A DNA stretch of 64,000 bases from an uncultured delta proteobacterium. GTDB taxonomy: Bacteria > Desulfobacterota > Desulfobulbia > Desulfobulbales > Desulfurivibrionaceae. Positions 46,972 through 55,812 of this stretch are shown here, piece by piece (within the stretch, counting starts at the first letter, position 1; each line of letters opens with the position of its first letter). The position numbers were made by a program, and so were the translations under genes. The stretch is from the NCBI GenBank assembly GCA_903869265.1, contig CAIPYE010000014.1, forward strand, positions 124,001 to 188,000. Direction: 5' to 3'. Under the pieces are notes generated by a model. That model was given only the letters and a program-made list of their open reading frames with translations, did not search any database and was not told the origin of the DNA.

Positions 46972-48732
46972 ATGCGGATGCGACCGACAATCAGCGTATA
47001 CCTGCTGGGCATGAACATGGTCCTGCTTTGCGTGCTCTTTCCGGCCTTCAGTTATTTTATCCTCCGGGAAACCGTTCAGCTTCGCGACATTCAGCTCGAC
47101 CGCAACATCGCTATGATCCGGCAGGGCCTGGTAATCCGGAGCGCCTCCTTGGCCAGAAATACGGCCATGAGCGCCAGAGAGGCCGTGGCCGGTTTTGATT
47201 TCACCTTTTTGCAAAACCTGGTTGCCGAGGTGGTCAGGGACGATCCCGAAATTCTTTACTGTATGATCATGGACCGGTCACGGACCGTTGTCGCGCATAA
47301 CGACAGCAGTCTGGTCGGCAGCCGTTTGACCGGTGCGCTTGATAATAAGGTCGGCCTATTGATGAAGAAGACGTTTCCCGCGAAGAGGCCGAGCGGGAAA
47401 ATCCCGGTGGAATATTTCTGGCCTGAAAAAGGAAAGGGCGGCGACAAGGTTTTGGAGGCGGTTTTCCCTGTCTATAGCGGTGACGCGCTTTGGGGGGTGA
47501 TACGTTGCGGCTACACGCTGGCGCCTCTGGAGGAGGAAATTGTCAGGGCGCAGTCGGAATGGACCGCGCAGATGCGACAGGTTACCATCAATTTTCTTTG
47601 GATCCTGCTTCTTTTCTTCCTTGTAGGACTGGCGGTGGTCACCCTCCTGACCCGCTCCTTTGTGCGGGCTACCAAAGCACTGCATGACGGTGTCCGGCAA
47701 GTCGCGGCAGGGGATCTTGATAGGGAAATAGCCTTGCAGGGCATAGTTTGCGAGGAATTCGCCGGTCTGGCTTCCTCGTTCAACAGTATGACCGAAAGAT
47801 TGCGCTTGATGCGGCAACAGCTTGACGAGTACGCCCATTCTCTGGAGCGAAAAGTGGAGGAAAGAACGCAGGAACTTCAGGAGACGCAGGGCATCATGGT
47901 CCGCCAGGCCCACGAAGCTGGCATGGCCGAGATGGCGGTGGGCGTGCTGCACAACATCGGCAACGCCATTACTCCGGCTCAGGTGGGGGCCACGGCGCTG
48001 TGCAACCATCTGGCCGAAAGCCCCTTTCGTTCCAAGTTGGAGGAAGCCCTTGCGCCGTTGCGCGATTTTCTTGAGGGAAAGCGGGCACTCCCCCAGGCGG
48101 AGAAAGAACATTGCCTCGACATTATCCGGTATCTGCCCGCCGGGGTCGCCGAGGAGTTTGACCGCACCGTCAACGAACTTCGTTCAATCATCGGGAAATA
48201 TCGACACATAGAAAGCATTATCCGGCTGCAGATGCGCTATGCCAGGCCCATAGACAACTCCGAGAAACTCGATATCAACACCCTCGTGAAAGATGCGCTG
48301 AAAATTTTGGCGGATGATATCGGCAAGCGTCATATAACCGTCGAAGTACACCTTGGGGAGGTGCCCCCGGTGAGGGCCGAAGGGGCCAAGCTTCTCCAGG
48401 TTCTGGTGAATCTGATCAAAAACGGCTATGAGGCCATGGATGGCTGCGTCGGGGAAGAGCGGAAATTAACCATCACCACGAAGACCCGGGAGGACAACGG
48501 ACAACTCCTGGTCCTCTTTTCCGTAACGGATACCGGGTGCGGATTTACGGAGGAGGAAAAGAAGCGTTTTTTCAGCTTCGGTTATTCTACAAAGGCTCGG
48601 GGTAGCGGGTTCGGGTTGCATGCCTGTGCTAACTACATGATTGCCAATAACGGCGTTATTGAGGCTGAGAGTGAAGGGCCGGGGAAAGGGGCGCGCTTTA
48701 GTGTGCTGTTGCCTGCTGCTGCATCGGGGTGA
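46972..48732 (+). CDS. sensor histidine kinase with HAMP and an unusual H-box
   Basis: A 586-aa kinase with a membrane helix at 10-32, a periplasmic sensor to ~195 (single CACHE-like), a second helix at ~205-225, HAMP and a coiled-coil (LERKVEERTQELQE). The H-box reads MAVGVLHNIGNAITPAQVG, with His-Asn-Ile-Gly in place of HE/HDLNN. HATPase_c has LVNLIKNGYEAMDG, DTGCGFTEEE, GSGFGLHACA. The ATG at 46972 is chosen. A hybrid kinase gene follows 72 bases downstream. Confidence 0.88.
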   Translation: MRMRPTISVYLLGMNMVLLCVLFPAFSYFILRETVQLRDIQLDRNIAMIRQGLVIRSASLARNTAMSAREAVAGFDFTFLQNLVAEVVRDDPEILYCMIMDRSRTVVAHNDSSLVGSRLTGALDNKVGLLMKKTFPAKRPSGKIPVEYFWPEKGKGGDKVLEAVFPVYSGDALWGVIRCGYTLAPLEEEIVRAQSEWTAQMRQVTINFLWILLLFFLVGLAVVTLLTRSFVRATKALHDGVRQVAAGDLDREIALQGIVCEEFAGLASSFNSMTERLRLMRQQLDEYAHSLERKVEERTQELQETQGIMVRQAHEAGMAEMAVGVLHNIGNAITPAQVGATALCNHLAESPFRSKLEEALAPLRDFLEGKRALPQAEKEHCLDIIRYLPAGVAEEFDRTVNELRSIIGKYRHIESIIRLQMRYARPIDNSEKLDINTLVKDALKILADDIGKRHITVEVHLGEVPPVRAEGAKLLQVLVNLIKNGYEAMDGCVGEERKLTITTKTREDNGQLLVLFSVTDTGCGFTEEEKKRFFSFGYSTKARGSGFGLHACANYMIANNGVIEAESEGPGKGARFSVLLPAAASG

Positions 48733-48804
48733 CAGAATGTGTTATAAGGAAGAGAGAAGGTTGCGGGACAGGGTGTCGAGCAGAAAAAGGAGCTGAACAA
48801 GGCA

Positions 48805-50880
48805 ATGACAAGAAAGATGATGCGGCAACCCCAGCGTATTCTGGTAATTGACGACGATCAGGATGTTTGGAGGGCATATCAACTGGTTTTGACCCCGGAA
48901 ACGGTTTCATCCGGAATTTCCGCCGAGAAAATAAACCGCCTTCTCTCTCCCGGGATGGACCATGATCCGGCCACCGCGAATTTTTCCCTTTCCTTCGCGA
49001 CTCAGGGTCAGGAAGGTTACCTCATGGTGGAGGAGGCAGCGCGCAAAAAAGATCCTTTTTCCCTCGCTTTTATAGATGTTCGGATGCCGCCCGGCTGGAA
49101 CGGAATGGAGACGGCAAAGCGAATTAGTGCGCTGGACCCGGAGATCGAGCTGGTTATTGTCACGGCCTATTCCGATCATAGTATCGAGGAGATTGTCCGG
49201 GCCGTGGGCTCGTCGGAAAAGCTGCTCTTTCTGCGCAAACCTTTCGACCCAGATGAACTCAGGCAGCTTGCCCTCTCGCTCACGGCCAAATGGCATCTCG
49301 CCCGGATGGCGGAACAGCAGCGTAAGGATCTGATCGCCTCGGAGCATCGTTTTCGCTCCTTGGTGGAGACAACCAGCGATTTTGTCTGGGAGGTCGACCG
49401 CGAAGGACTTTTTTCCTACTGTTCACCGATGAGTTGGGATCTGTACGGGTATGCCCCCGAGGAACTGGTGGGCAGAATCTTTTTCGAGGTGCTCTCCGAG
49501 CCGGAGAGCCGGGATAAGTTCCGGCAGGTTTTTGCCTCCTGCGTGGAGTCTGGCAATCGGTGGTGGGCGGTGGAGCGGCGCTGTCTCACCAAGGAGGGAC
49601 GGTTGATCGTCGTGGAGTCCAGCGGCATGCCGGTGTATGATGCCCAGGGCCAGGTTAGCGGCTATCGCGGGATCGACCGGGATATCACGGCACGGAATGA
49701 GAACGAAGCCGAGCGGCTACGGCTGGAAGAACGATTCCGGCAGACCCAGAAACTGGAGGCCCTGGGAACCCTGGCCGGCGGCATCGCCCATGACCTGAAC
49801 AACATTTTGACCCCGATCCTCACCTATTCTAAGCTTGGGAAGATGCAGACCGCCGAGAATCAAGAACTCCACGTCATGTTTGAAACCATCGAGAACTGCA
49901 GCCAGCGGGCGGCGGACCTGATCCGCCGGATTCTTTCCTTTTCCAGGAAACAAAAAATTGATATGCGGCCTCTTGATCTGCATCAGTTGATTCAGGAACT
50001 CAGCAAGATATTGCGCCGGCTGATTCGAGAGGATATCACCTTCTCTGTCGTGCTTCCGGAGAAATTGTGGCCCGTGCTGACGGATCGCAATCAGATGGAG
50101 CAGGTGCTCATCAATTTGGTGGTCAATGCCAGGGATGCCATGGAGAATGGCGGCGAACTCAAGATCAGTGCGGAAAATATAAGCGTAGCACCGCATTCGC
50201 TCTACGATATCGATTTACGGGAGATTTGTGGAGATTTTGTTCTGCTCACGGTCAGCGACCAGGGCTGCGGCATCGATGCGAAAAAAATAGCCCTGGTCTT
50301 TGATCCCTTTTTTACCACCAAGGAGGTGGGCAAGGGCACCGGGCTTGGCCTTGCCTCGGTGCATGGCATTGTTGCCCAGCATGGCGGCCATATTCTTGTG
50401 GAATCAACGGAGGGAAAGGGCAGCAGCTTCAAGATCTTCCTGCCGAAAAGCGAAGGAACCTCTTCGGAGGAAAATGTGTCGGTTGCCCCACTCCGCTTCC
50501 AGAAAGGAACGGAAAGCATTCTTCTGGTGGAGGATGACACCGAAGTGTTGCAGGTTTTGGCCGCAACCCTGGAAGACCTCGGCTACCGGATTCTGACGGC
50601 GGCCAACGGAAAGGCTGCCCTGGATCTCTTTGCGGAGCAGGGCGAGAAAATCGATATGCTCGTGACCGATTTGATCATGCCGGGCCTGGGCGGTAAAGCC
50701 TTGGGCAGGGCGATCCGGAAACGGAGACCCGGTTTGCCGATTCTCTATATGACCGGTTACGACTTTGATGTTGCGACACAGGAGTTGGAGGAGGAGCGAG
50801 GCGCCGCCCTGTTGCAAAAACCTATTGCCCTTAATCATTTTACCGAAGTGGTGCGGAAGTTACTTGACTCCCGCCAATAA
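48805..50880 (+). CDS. hybrid sensor kinase: receiver-PAS-HisKA-HATPase-receiver
   Basis: A 691-aa cytoplasmic protein. A receiver (ILVIDDDQDVWRAY, FIDVRMPPGWNG) lies at ~10-165 with an extra ~50 residues after the first helix, and a PAS domain at ~185-300 (SLVETTSDFVWEVDREG). HisKA is LAGGIAHDLNNILTPIL, then HATPase_c (NLVVNARDAMENGG, GTGLGLASV) and a second receiver (ILLVEDDTEVLQVL, LVTDLIMPGLGG). It probably receives phosphoryl groups or signal from the membrane kinase just upstream. Confidence 0.92.
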   Translation: MTRKMMRQPQRILVIDDDQDVWRAYQLVLTPETVSSGISAEKINRLLSPGMDHDPATANFSLSFATQGQEGYLMVEEAARKKDPFSLAFIDVRMPPGWNGMETAKRISALDPEIELVIVTAYSDHSIEEIVRAVGSSEKLLFLRKPFDPDELRQLALSLTAKWHLARMAEQQRKDLIASEHRFRSLVETTSDFVWEVDREGLFSYCSPMSWDLYGYAPEELVGRIFFEVLSEPESRDKFRQVFASCVESGNRWWAVERRCLTKEGRLIVVESSGMPVYDAQGQVSGYRGIDRDITARNENEAERLRLEERFRQTQKLEALGTLAGGIAHDLNNILTPILTYSKLGKMQTAENQELHVMFETIENCSQRAADLIRRILSFSRKQKIDMRPLDLHQLIQELSKILRRLIREDITFSVVLPEKLWPVLTDRNQMEQVLINLVVNARDAMENGGELKISAENISVAPHSLYDIDLREICGDFVLLTVSDQGCGIDAKKIALVFDPFFTTKEVGKGTGLGLASVHGIVAQHGGHILVESTEGKGSSFKIFLPKSEGTSSEENVSVAPLRFQKGTESILLVEDDTEVLQVLAATLEDLGYRILTAANGKAALDLFAEQGEKIDMLVTDLIMPGLGGKALGRAIRKRRPGLPILYMTGYDFDVATQELEEERGAALLQKPIALNHFTEVVRKLLDSRQ

Positions 50881-50986
50881 CGGCGAGCTCCTAAAAATGA
50901 GAGGATTTATAATGGGACTGCAAATGGCCACATAACGCTCTTTGTGGTGACGGTTTTTTATGCGAAACGGCATGTCCGCCGGTTTT

Positions 50987-52912
50987 CTAAAAAACGGAGC
51001 TGAGGACCACCTCCTCCTGGACATGCATGAGACGGTCAATGTCCAGGAGAATGGTCACGCCCTCGGCGAGTTTTGCCATGCCCAGTAGGCACTGGCTGTC
51101 GACCACGCTGCCGAATTTTGGCGGATCTTCCACATCCTGCTCTTTGATGAAGACCACCTCGGACACCGCATCGACAATGATGCCGATGAGCCGGGAGCCG
51201 GTGAGGCCGGAAACTTCCACCACGATGATGCAGGTGCGGGCATCGTATTCCGCGCTCTCCATGCCGAACTTGCCCCGCATGTCCATGACCGGGATGATTT
51301 TATCCCGCAGGTTGATAACCCCTTTGAAGAAAGGCGGCATTTGCGGCAACTCGTGGACGGTCATCAGGCCGATGATTTCCCGGACATCAAGGATGCCGAG
51401 GCCGTAACGTTCGTTGCCCAGGGTGAAAATAAGATACTTGCCCTCCCGGGAGGCAAGGGCCTGGTCGATGCCCAGCTTTTTGGCTGCGCCCCGTGGTCGG
51501 GCCGCGCCCTGTTCTGCTCCCGCCGCAGTCGGCAGATTTTTGCAGGCGATGTCGGCAAAGCGGGTATCAACAAACTCGGCGAGATTGATGCGCCGTCCGA
51601 TCTCCATCTTGGTGGTCATGTAATCCTGGATGGCCTCCAGATCTTCACTCACAGGATAGAGGTTGTCCGTGGTGATTCCCTGGGGGTCGGAGAGCACGTT
51701 GCGTAACAGGGCGGGTTCGAGACCGATTTTTTTCTGCGGGTCGAGAAAAGCCACGGCGATCTCCGCCGCCTCGTCCACATGATCCCGGATATAGAGGCCG
51801 GATTCCACCAGCATGGTGGTGAATTCCTGCACCGCCTCCGGGTATTTCTTGAGGATATCCTCCCGGAAGACCACGACGCAGCAGGGGTGATCCTGCCAGA
51901 CCTCGCTTGAGAGGAACTGGCGCTCGGCAATGCCTGCGGTAATGGCCCGGGAGCCGATGGGCTCGGCCACCAGGAAACCGCTGGCTTCGGGATTTTCCTT
52001 TAAGAATTCCGGCATGGCCACCGGCGGCACCACGTCAAAAAGGACGTTGACCGCTTCCTTGCCCACCACCCCTGGCCGCAAACCCATCTGGGTGAAGTAC
52101 ATGTGGGCCAGCATGTTGTGGACCGACATCTTGTGGGGAATATAGAAGGTCTTGTGCTTGAAAAACTGCTGGTATGGCTTGGCATACTTGCCGGTTTTGT
52201 TGCGCACGCAGATGCTGCCGTTGCGGTGGGCAAAGAGCACCAGCTTGATGGGCACCCCGTAGCTGAACAGATCCATGGCCATGGGCGCCAGGATAAAGGC
52301 CCCATCCACCTCGCCGTTTTCCAGGGCGTTCTGCACCGGGTTCCAGCCCGGCATGCAGAGGGTGTCCAGGCTGAAGTGCTGCGGTTTTTTTTGGCCCGAA
52401 GCCACCTGGTGCTTGAGCACGCCCAAGGCCAGATGGTCGGTGATCTGGATATGGGCCATCTTGAGATGCACCTTGCCCTCGGCGCTCATCTTGGGGCCTT
52501 CTTCCTTTTTTGGGGCAACCGTTTTTTTCAGGCCAAAAATTTCATCGATGAGGACCTTGAGTTCGTCCGGGGTAAAGGGCTTAGCCACCACGCCGTTGGC
52601 TCCGGCCTCCTTGGCCTTGGCCACATAGGCCTTGTCGCCGTGGCCGGTGGCCATGAGAAAGGGAAGGCTCTTGAAGGTGTCTTGCTCGCGCATCCATTGC
52701 AGCAACTGGTAGCCGTCGCAGTTGGGCATGGACCAATCGCTGATGACCAGGGCAATGTCCGCTTCGGCGCCAAGTTTTTCCTTGGCATCGTTGCCATCCA
52801 CCGCCTCGACGATGTTGGTGAAACCGACTTGGCCGAGAATCCGGGCTTCCATTTTGCGCATGGTCCCGGCGTCTTCAACGAGTAAGATTTTCATCTGTGG
52901 ATCAAGAGCCAT
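50987..52912 (-). CDS. receiver / substrate-binding / CheW triple-domain protein
   Basis: A 641-aa protein starting at the ATG at 52912 (GAGGAGG upstream). Residues 7-127 are a receiver (VEDAGTMRK, Asp59 in VISDWSMPNCDG, Lys111). Residues ~148-470 resemble the NrtA/SsuA (NMT1) substrate-binding fold: GWNPVQNALENGEVDGAFILAPMAMDLFSYG, SVHNMLAHMYFTQMGL. Residues ~486-640 are CheW (FTLGNERYGLGILDVREI, GVINLRDKIIPVMDMR). There is no signal peptide, so the binding-protein fold should work in the cytoplasm. Its last part is duplicated at 37 kb. Confidence 0.9.
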   Translation of the reverse strand: MALDPQMKILLVEDAGTMRKMEARILGQVGFTNIVEAVDGNDAKEKLGAEADIALVISDWSMPNCDGYQLLQWMREQDTFKSLPFLMATGHGDKAYVAKAKEAGANGVVAKPFTPDELKVLIDEIFGLKKTVAPKKEEGPKMSAEGKVHLKMAHIQITDHLALGVLKHQVASGQKKPQHFSLDTLCMPGWNPVQNALENGEVDGAFILAPMAMDLFSYGVPIKLVLFAHRNGSICVRNKTGKYAKPYQQFFKHKTFYIPHKMSVHNMLAHMYFTQMGLRPGVVGKEAVNVLFDVVPPVAMPEFLKENPEASGFLVAEPIGSRAITAGIAERQFLSSEVWQDHPCCVVVFREDILKKYPEAVQEFTTMLVESGLYIRDHVDEAAEIAVAFLDPQKKIGLEPALLRNVLSDPQGITTDNLYPVSEDLEAIQDYMTTKMEIGRRINLAEFVDTRFADIACKNLPTAAGAEQGAARPRGAAKKLGIDQALASREGKYLIFTLGNERYGLGILDVREIIGLMTVHELPQMPPFFKGVINLRDKIIPVMDMRGKFGMESAEYDARTCIIVVEVSGLTGSRLIGIIVDAVSEVVFIKEQDVEDPPKFGSVVDSQCLLGMAKLAEGVTILLDIDRLMHVQEEVVLSSVF

Positions 52913-53102
52913 TGTGGTACCTCCTCGTTTCAATATAGATGAAGAAAAATGTTTCAACAAGTTCGGAAAAAAAGGAAAAGGGCCCAGGGGGCAAGAAGAG
53001 GGCAGGCTGGAGAATTTTTCCGGGCGGTCCCTGCGCGAAGGTCTTATAATAAATATTTAGGTGGATAGTGCGGTTATTTTTTTACCGAGGGATAAGCCAA
53101 GC

Positions 53103-53963
53103 ATGACGGAAAAAATTCTCTACACTCTCCATGAAACCCAGGCGTTGCTTGATGAGGGTTCGGTGCTGCTGGTGGATATCCGCGATCAGGACACCTTTGC
53201 CGAGGGGCATATTCCCGGAGCAGTGAATCTGCCGGAGATCTTCTCCTTTTTAAGCGAGAGCAGCCCGGAAGGGCTGGCGGCCTTGCAGAACACCTTTGCC
53301 GCGAGTTTCTCCCGCGTTGGTGTCTCCCATGACCGGAAGGTTGTTTTTTACGAAGACAGCTTTGACACCCGTTATGGCGCTTCCTGTCGGGGCTACTGGC
53401 TGGCTTGCTATCTCGGCCACCGGGATTGCGGCATTCTTGACGGCGGCTTTTGGGCTTGGCAGCAGTACGGGCTACCCGAAGAAACCGGTGATACGTCGCC
53501 CAGCCCCAGCCGGTTTTTCCCCCAACCAAACCACGCCCTGATGGCCACCAGGGAAGATGTTCTTCAGGCCATGGGCGACCCGAAGACCATTCTCCTCGAC
53601 AACCGGGATGCCAACGAATGGCTGGGCCAGACCTCATCGCCCTATGGCTTCGACTTTGCCCCTCGGCGGGGGAGGATTCCCGGCGCGAAGTGGATTGAGT
53701 GGTACAGCTTCCTGAGCAGGGAGGCGATCCCGGCCTTCCGGCCTGCCCATGAAATCCGGGCCCTGTGCGCCAGCCAGCAGATCTACCCGGACAGCGACAT
53801 CATCATCTTTTGTTTCAAGGGCTCGCGGGCGGCCAATACCTATGTGGCCCTGAAGCTGGCCGGTTTTACCAGGCTGCGGGTCTATTTTGCCTCCTGGAAC
53901 GAATGGGCCAGGGATCCGAGCCTGCCCATTGAGAGCGGTGAGCCTCAAGCCGCAAACGTCTAG
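53103..53963 (+). CDS. two-domain rhodanese-type sulfurtransferase
   Basis: A 286-aa tandem rhodanese. The first domain (LLVDIRDQDTFAEGHIPGAVNL, then DRKVVFYEDSFDTRYGASCRGYW) lacks the active Cys. The second has ILLDNRDANEW, GRIPGAKWIEW and the persulfide Cys in IIFCFKGSRAANTYVALKLAG. It probably transfers sulfane sulfur from thiosulfate or 3-mercaptopyruvate. Start at ATG 53103 is preferred to a GTG at 53061. A tiny Cys-rich gene follows 49 bases downstream. Confidence 0.9.
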   Translation: MTEKILYTLHETQALLDEGSVLLVDIRDQDTFAEGHIPGAVNLPEIFSFLSESSPEGLAALQNTFAASFSRVGVSHDRKVVFYEDSFDTRYGASCRGYWLACYLGHRDCGILDGGFWAWQQYGLPEETGDTSPSPSRFFPQPNHALMATREDVLQAMGDPKTILLDNRDANEWLGQTSSPYGFDFAPRRGRIPGAKWIEWYSFLSREAIPAFRPAHEIRALCASQQIYPDSDIIIFCFKGSRAANTYVALKLAGFTRLRVYFASWNEWARDPSLPIESGEPQAANV

Positions 53964-54012
53964 CTGAGCACCGTTTCCGCGCTTTTCCGGCAACAGGGCA
54001 AGGAGAGCCAGG

Positions 54013-54231
54013 ATGCCATTTGTCGATCTTCCCGATGGAACAGGCAAGGTCTACGTCCCTGAAAAAAAACAGGACTTTCGGCAAAAACACCCATGCCCCG
54101 ATTGTTTCTCCTGTCAGATGTGCAGTGATGACCGCTGCCAACGGTGTTTGGGGCGGGGGAAAAATGGAGGATGCTGTTGCCGAAGGACTGGGCCGGAAAC
54201 AGGGGAAGATGGCGAAGTGGGGGAGTCTTAA
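54013..54231 (+). CDS. small cysteine-rich protein
   Basis: A 72-aa protein whose centre, CPDCFSCQMCSDDRCQRC, has six cysteines in close CxxC/CxxxxC spacing, followed by a further CCC cluster. This looks like a metal- or cluster-binding knuckle. AAGGAGAG lies 6 bases before the ATG. I recall related small proteins (KHPCxDCFxCQxCSD) in deltaproteobacteria, without known function. Its place after the rhodanese hints at sulfane-sulfur or metal handling. Confidence 0.7.
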   Translation: MPFVDLPDGTGKVYVPEKKQDFRQKHPCPDCFSCQMCSDDRCQRCLGRGKNGGCCCRRTGPETGEDGEVGES

Positions 54232-54235
54232 GGAT

Positions 54236-54904
54236 TCAGCCCGCTTTCACCAGCCCGGTTCGGATGGCGAATTTTACCAGTTCCGCAGTGGAGTGCAGAT
54301 TGAGTTTGTTCATGATCCGTTCCCGGTGCCGGGAGATGGTCTTTGGGCTTAAGGTGAGGATTTCCCCAATCCGTGGGGTGGTGTTACCTTCGGCCACCAG
54401 CTCCAGCACCTCCCGCTCTCGCATCGTCAGGGCATTGAGGCCGGTGTGGTCCGCGCCACTTGAGGAAAATTGGGACTGGCTGGCCAGTTCGTTGTAATCA
54501 TCGAGAAGCCAGCGGGCCAGGGCTGGCTGCAGATAGACATTGCCGGCGGCCACGGAACGGATGGCGGCCACCAGTTCGTCGGCCGCAGCCTCCTTGGTGA
54601 GATAGCCCTTGGCCCCGGCTTGGAGCATCTGGAAGAAATACTGTTTGTCCTCATGCACCGTGAGGGCGAGGATAAGGCAATCCGGGCGCAGCTCGATAAG
54701 TTTCTTGGTTGCCTCAATGCCGTCCATCAGCGGCATGCTGATATCCATCACCACCACGTCCGGTGCCAGCGCGGCAATCTTGCTTAAGGCATCAATCCCG
54801 TTTCCGGCCTCGCCGACCACCTGAAAATCAGGCTGGGTTCCCAGCAGGGATTTCAGGCCCGTTCTGACCATTTCGTGGTCATCGACCAGCATTATCTTAA
54901 TCAT
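54236..54904 (-). CDS. NarL/FixJ-type response regulator
   Basis: A 222-aa regulator with receiver (IMLVDDHEMVRTGL, VVVMDISMPLMDG, YLTKEAAADELV) and LuxR-type HTH (LTMREREVLELVAEGNTTPRIGEILTLSPKTISRHRERIM). The ATG at 54904 is chosen; a longer frame would add 59 unconserved residues. No kinase is adjacent. It shares its upstream region with mntP on the other strand. Confidence 0.93.
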   Translation of the reverse strand: MIKIMLVDDHEMVRTGLKSLLGTQPDFQVVGEAGNGIDALSKIAALAPDVVVMDISMPLMDGIEATKKLIELRPDCLILALTVHEDKQYFFQMLQAGAKGYLTKEAAADELVAAIRSVAAGNVYLQPALARWLLDDYNELASQSQFSSSGADHTGLNALTMREREVLELVAEGNTTPRIGEILTLSPKTISRHRERIMNKLNLHSTAELVKFAIRTGLVKAG

Positions 54905-55106
54905 TCTCACAACCTCTATGGGCGCCGCTGTTTTTATGAGGCCAGGCCGAGAAAGCATGGCTGTTTGCGTAATGATACCAAACCTTGAAGGGAATTCCGC
55001 TTTTTTTGTCGCGGGCTTTTTTCTTGCCAGCCTCAGGGAAAAATGGTCAATTGGCGGCGCACCCAAAACCATTCTCCCCATAACTCATATCCGCGCAGCC
55101 CATTTC

Positions 55107-55676
55107 ATGGAATTTTCCACCATTTTGCTCATCGCCTTGGCCTTGGCCGTGGACGCTTTTGCCGTGGCCTTGGCCGCCGGGGTCAGCCTGTGCCAGGTCA
55201 ATTCCCGGCAGGTGTTCCGTCTGGCCTTCCATTTCGGGTTTTTCCAGGCCGGGATGAACATCCTCGGCTGGCTGGGCGGGATCACGGTCCGTTCGTGGAT
55301 CGAGAGCTTTGACCATTGGCTCGCCTTTGGGTTGTTGGCCTTTGTGGGTGGCAAGATGATCTGGGAGGCGATCCGGGAGGCAAAGGAAGAGGGGGAGGGA
55401 ACGGACCCCACCCGGGGGCGGATGCTTCTTACCCTCTCGATTGCCACCAGTATTGACTCCCTGGCCGTGGGGTTGAGTTTCGCCGTGCTTGGGATCAGTG
55501 TCTGGCTTCCGGCCCTGATCATCGGCCTGGTTGCCGCAGGACTCACCGCGCTGGGTTTGCGGCTGGGCTGTCTGCTGGGTGCGACCTCGCGGTTGGGTTC
55601 CCGGGCCGAGATTGTCGGCGGTCTGGTTCTTATCGGGATGGGGATAAAAATTCTCCATGAACACGGGGTGTTATAG
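55107..55676 (+). CDS. mntP: manganese efflux pump MntP
   Basis: A 189-aa membrane protein with six helices and the duplicated acidic motif of MntP: LALAVDAFAVALAAG (helix 1) and SIATSIDSLAVGLSFA (helix 4), Asp residues thought to bind Mn2+. The end GIKILHEHGVL is typical. The ATG at 55107 is preferred over upstream frames. The leader shows no clear yybP-ykoY manganese riboswitch. Confidence 0.93.
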   Translation: MEFSTILLIALALAVDAFAVALAAGVSLCQVNSRQVFRLAFHFGFFQAGMNILGWLGGITVRSWIESFDHWLAFGLLAFVGGKMIWEAIREAKEEGEGTDPTRGRMLLTLSIATSIDSLAVGLSFAVLGISVWLPALIIGLVAAGLTALGLRLGCLLGATSRLGSRAEIVGGLVLIGMGIKILHEHGVL

Positions 55677-55812
55677 TTATTTTCCCTCTGTGTCCTCCTA
55701 CATTTCCGTTGCATTCTCCAGGGGCCGCTGGTATGTTTTTGCGTCTTAAACTTCCTTTAATTTTACTGTGAATACCCTGCGGCCTGCGCCGCCGGTTATC
55801 GGAGAATCTGTG

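Noticed and set aside
55677-55812. TPP riboswitch before thiC
   Set aside because: The conserved CTGAGA and ACCTGA-type cores are absent.
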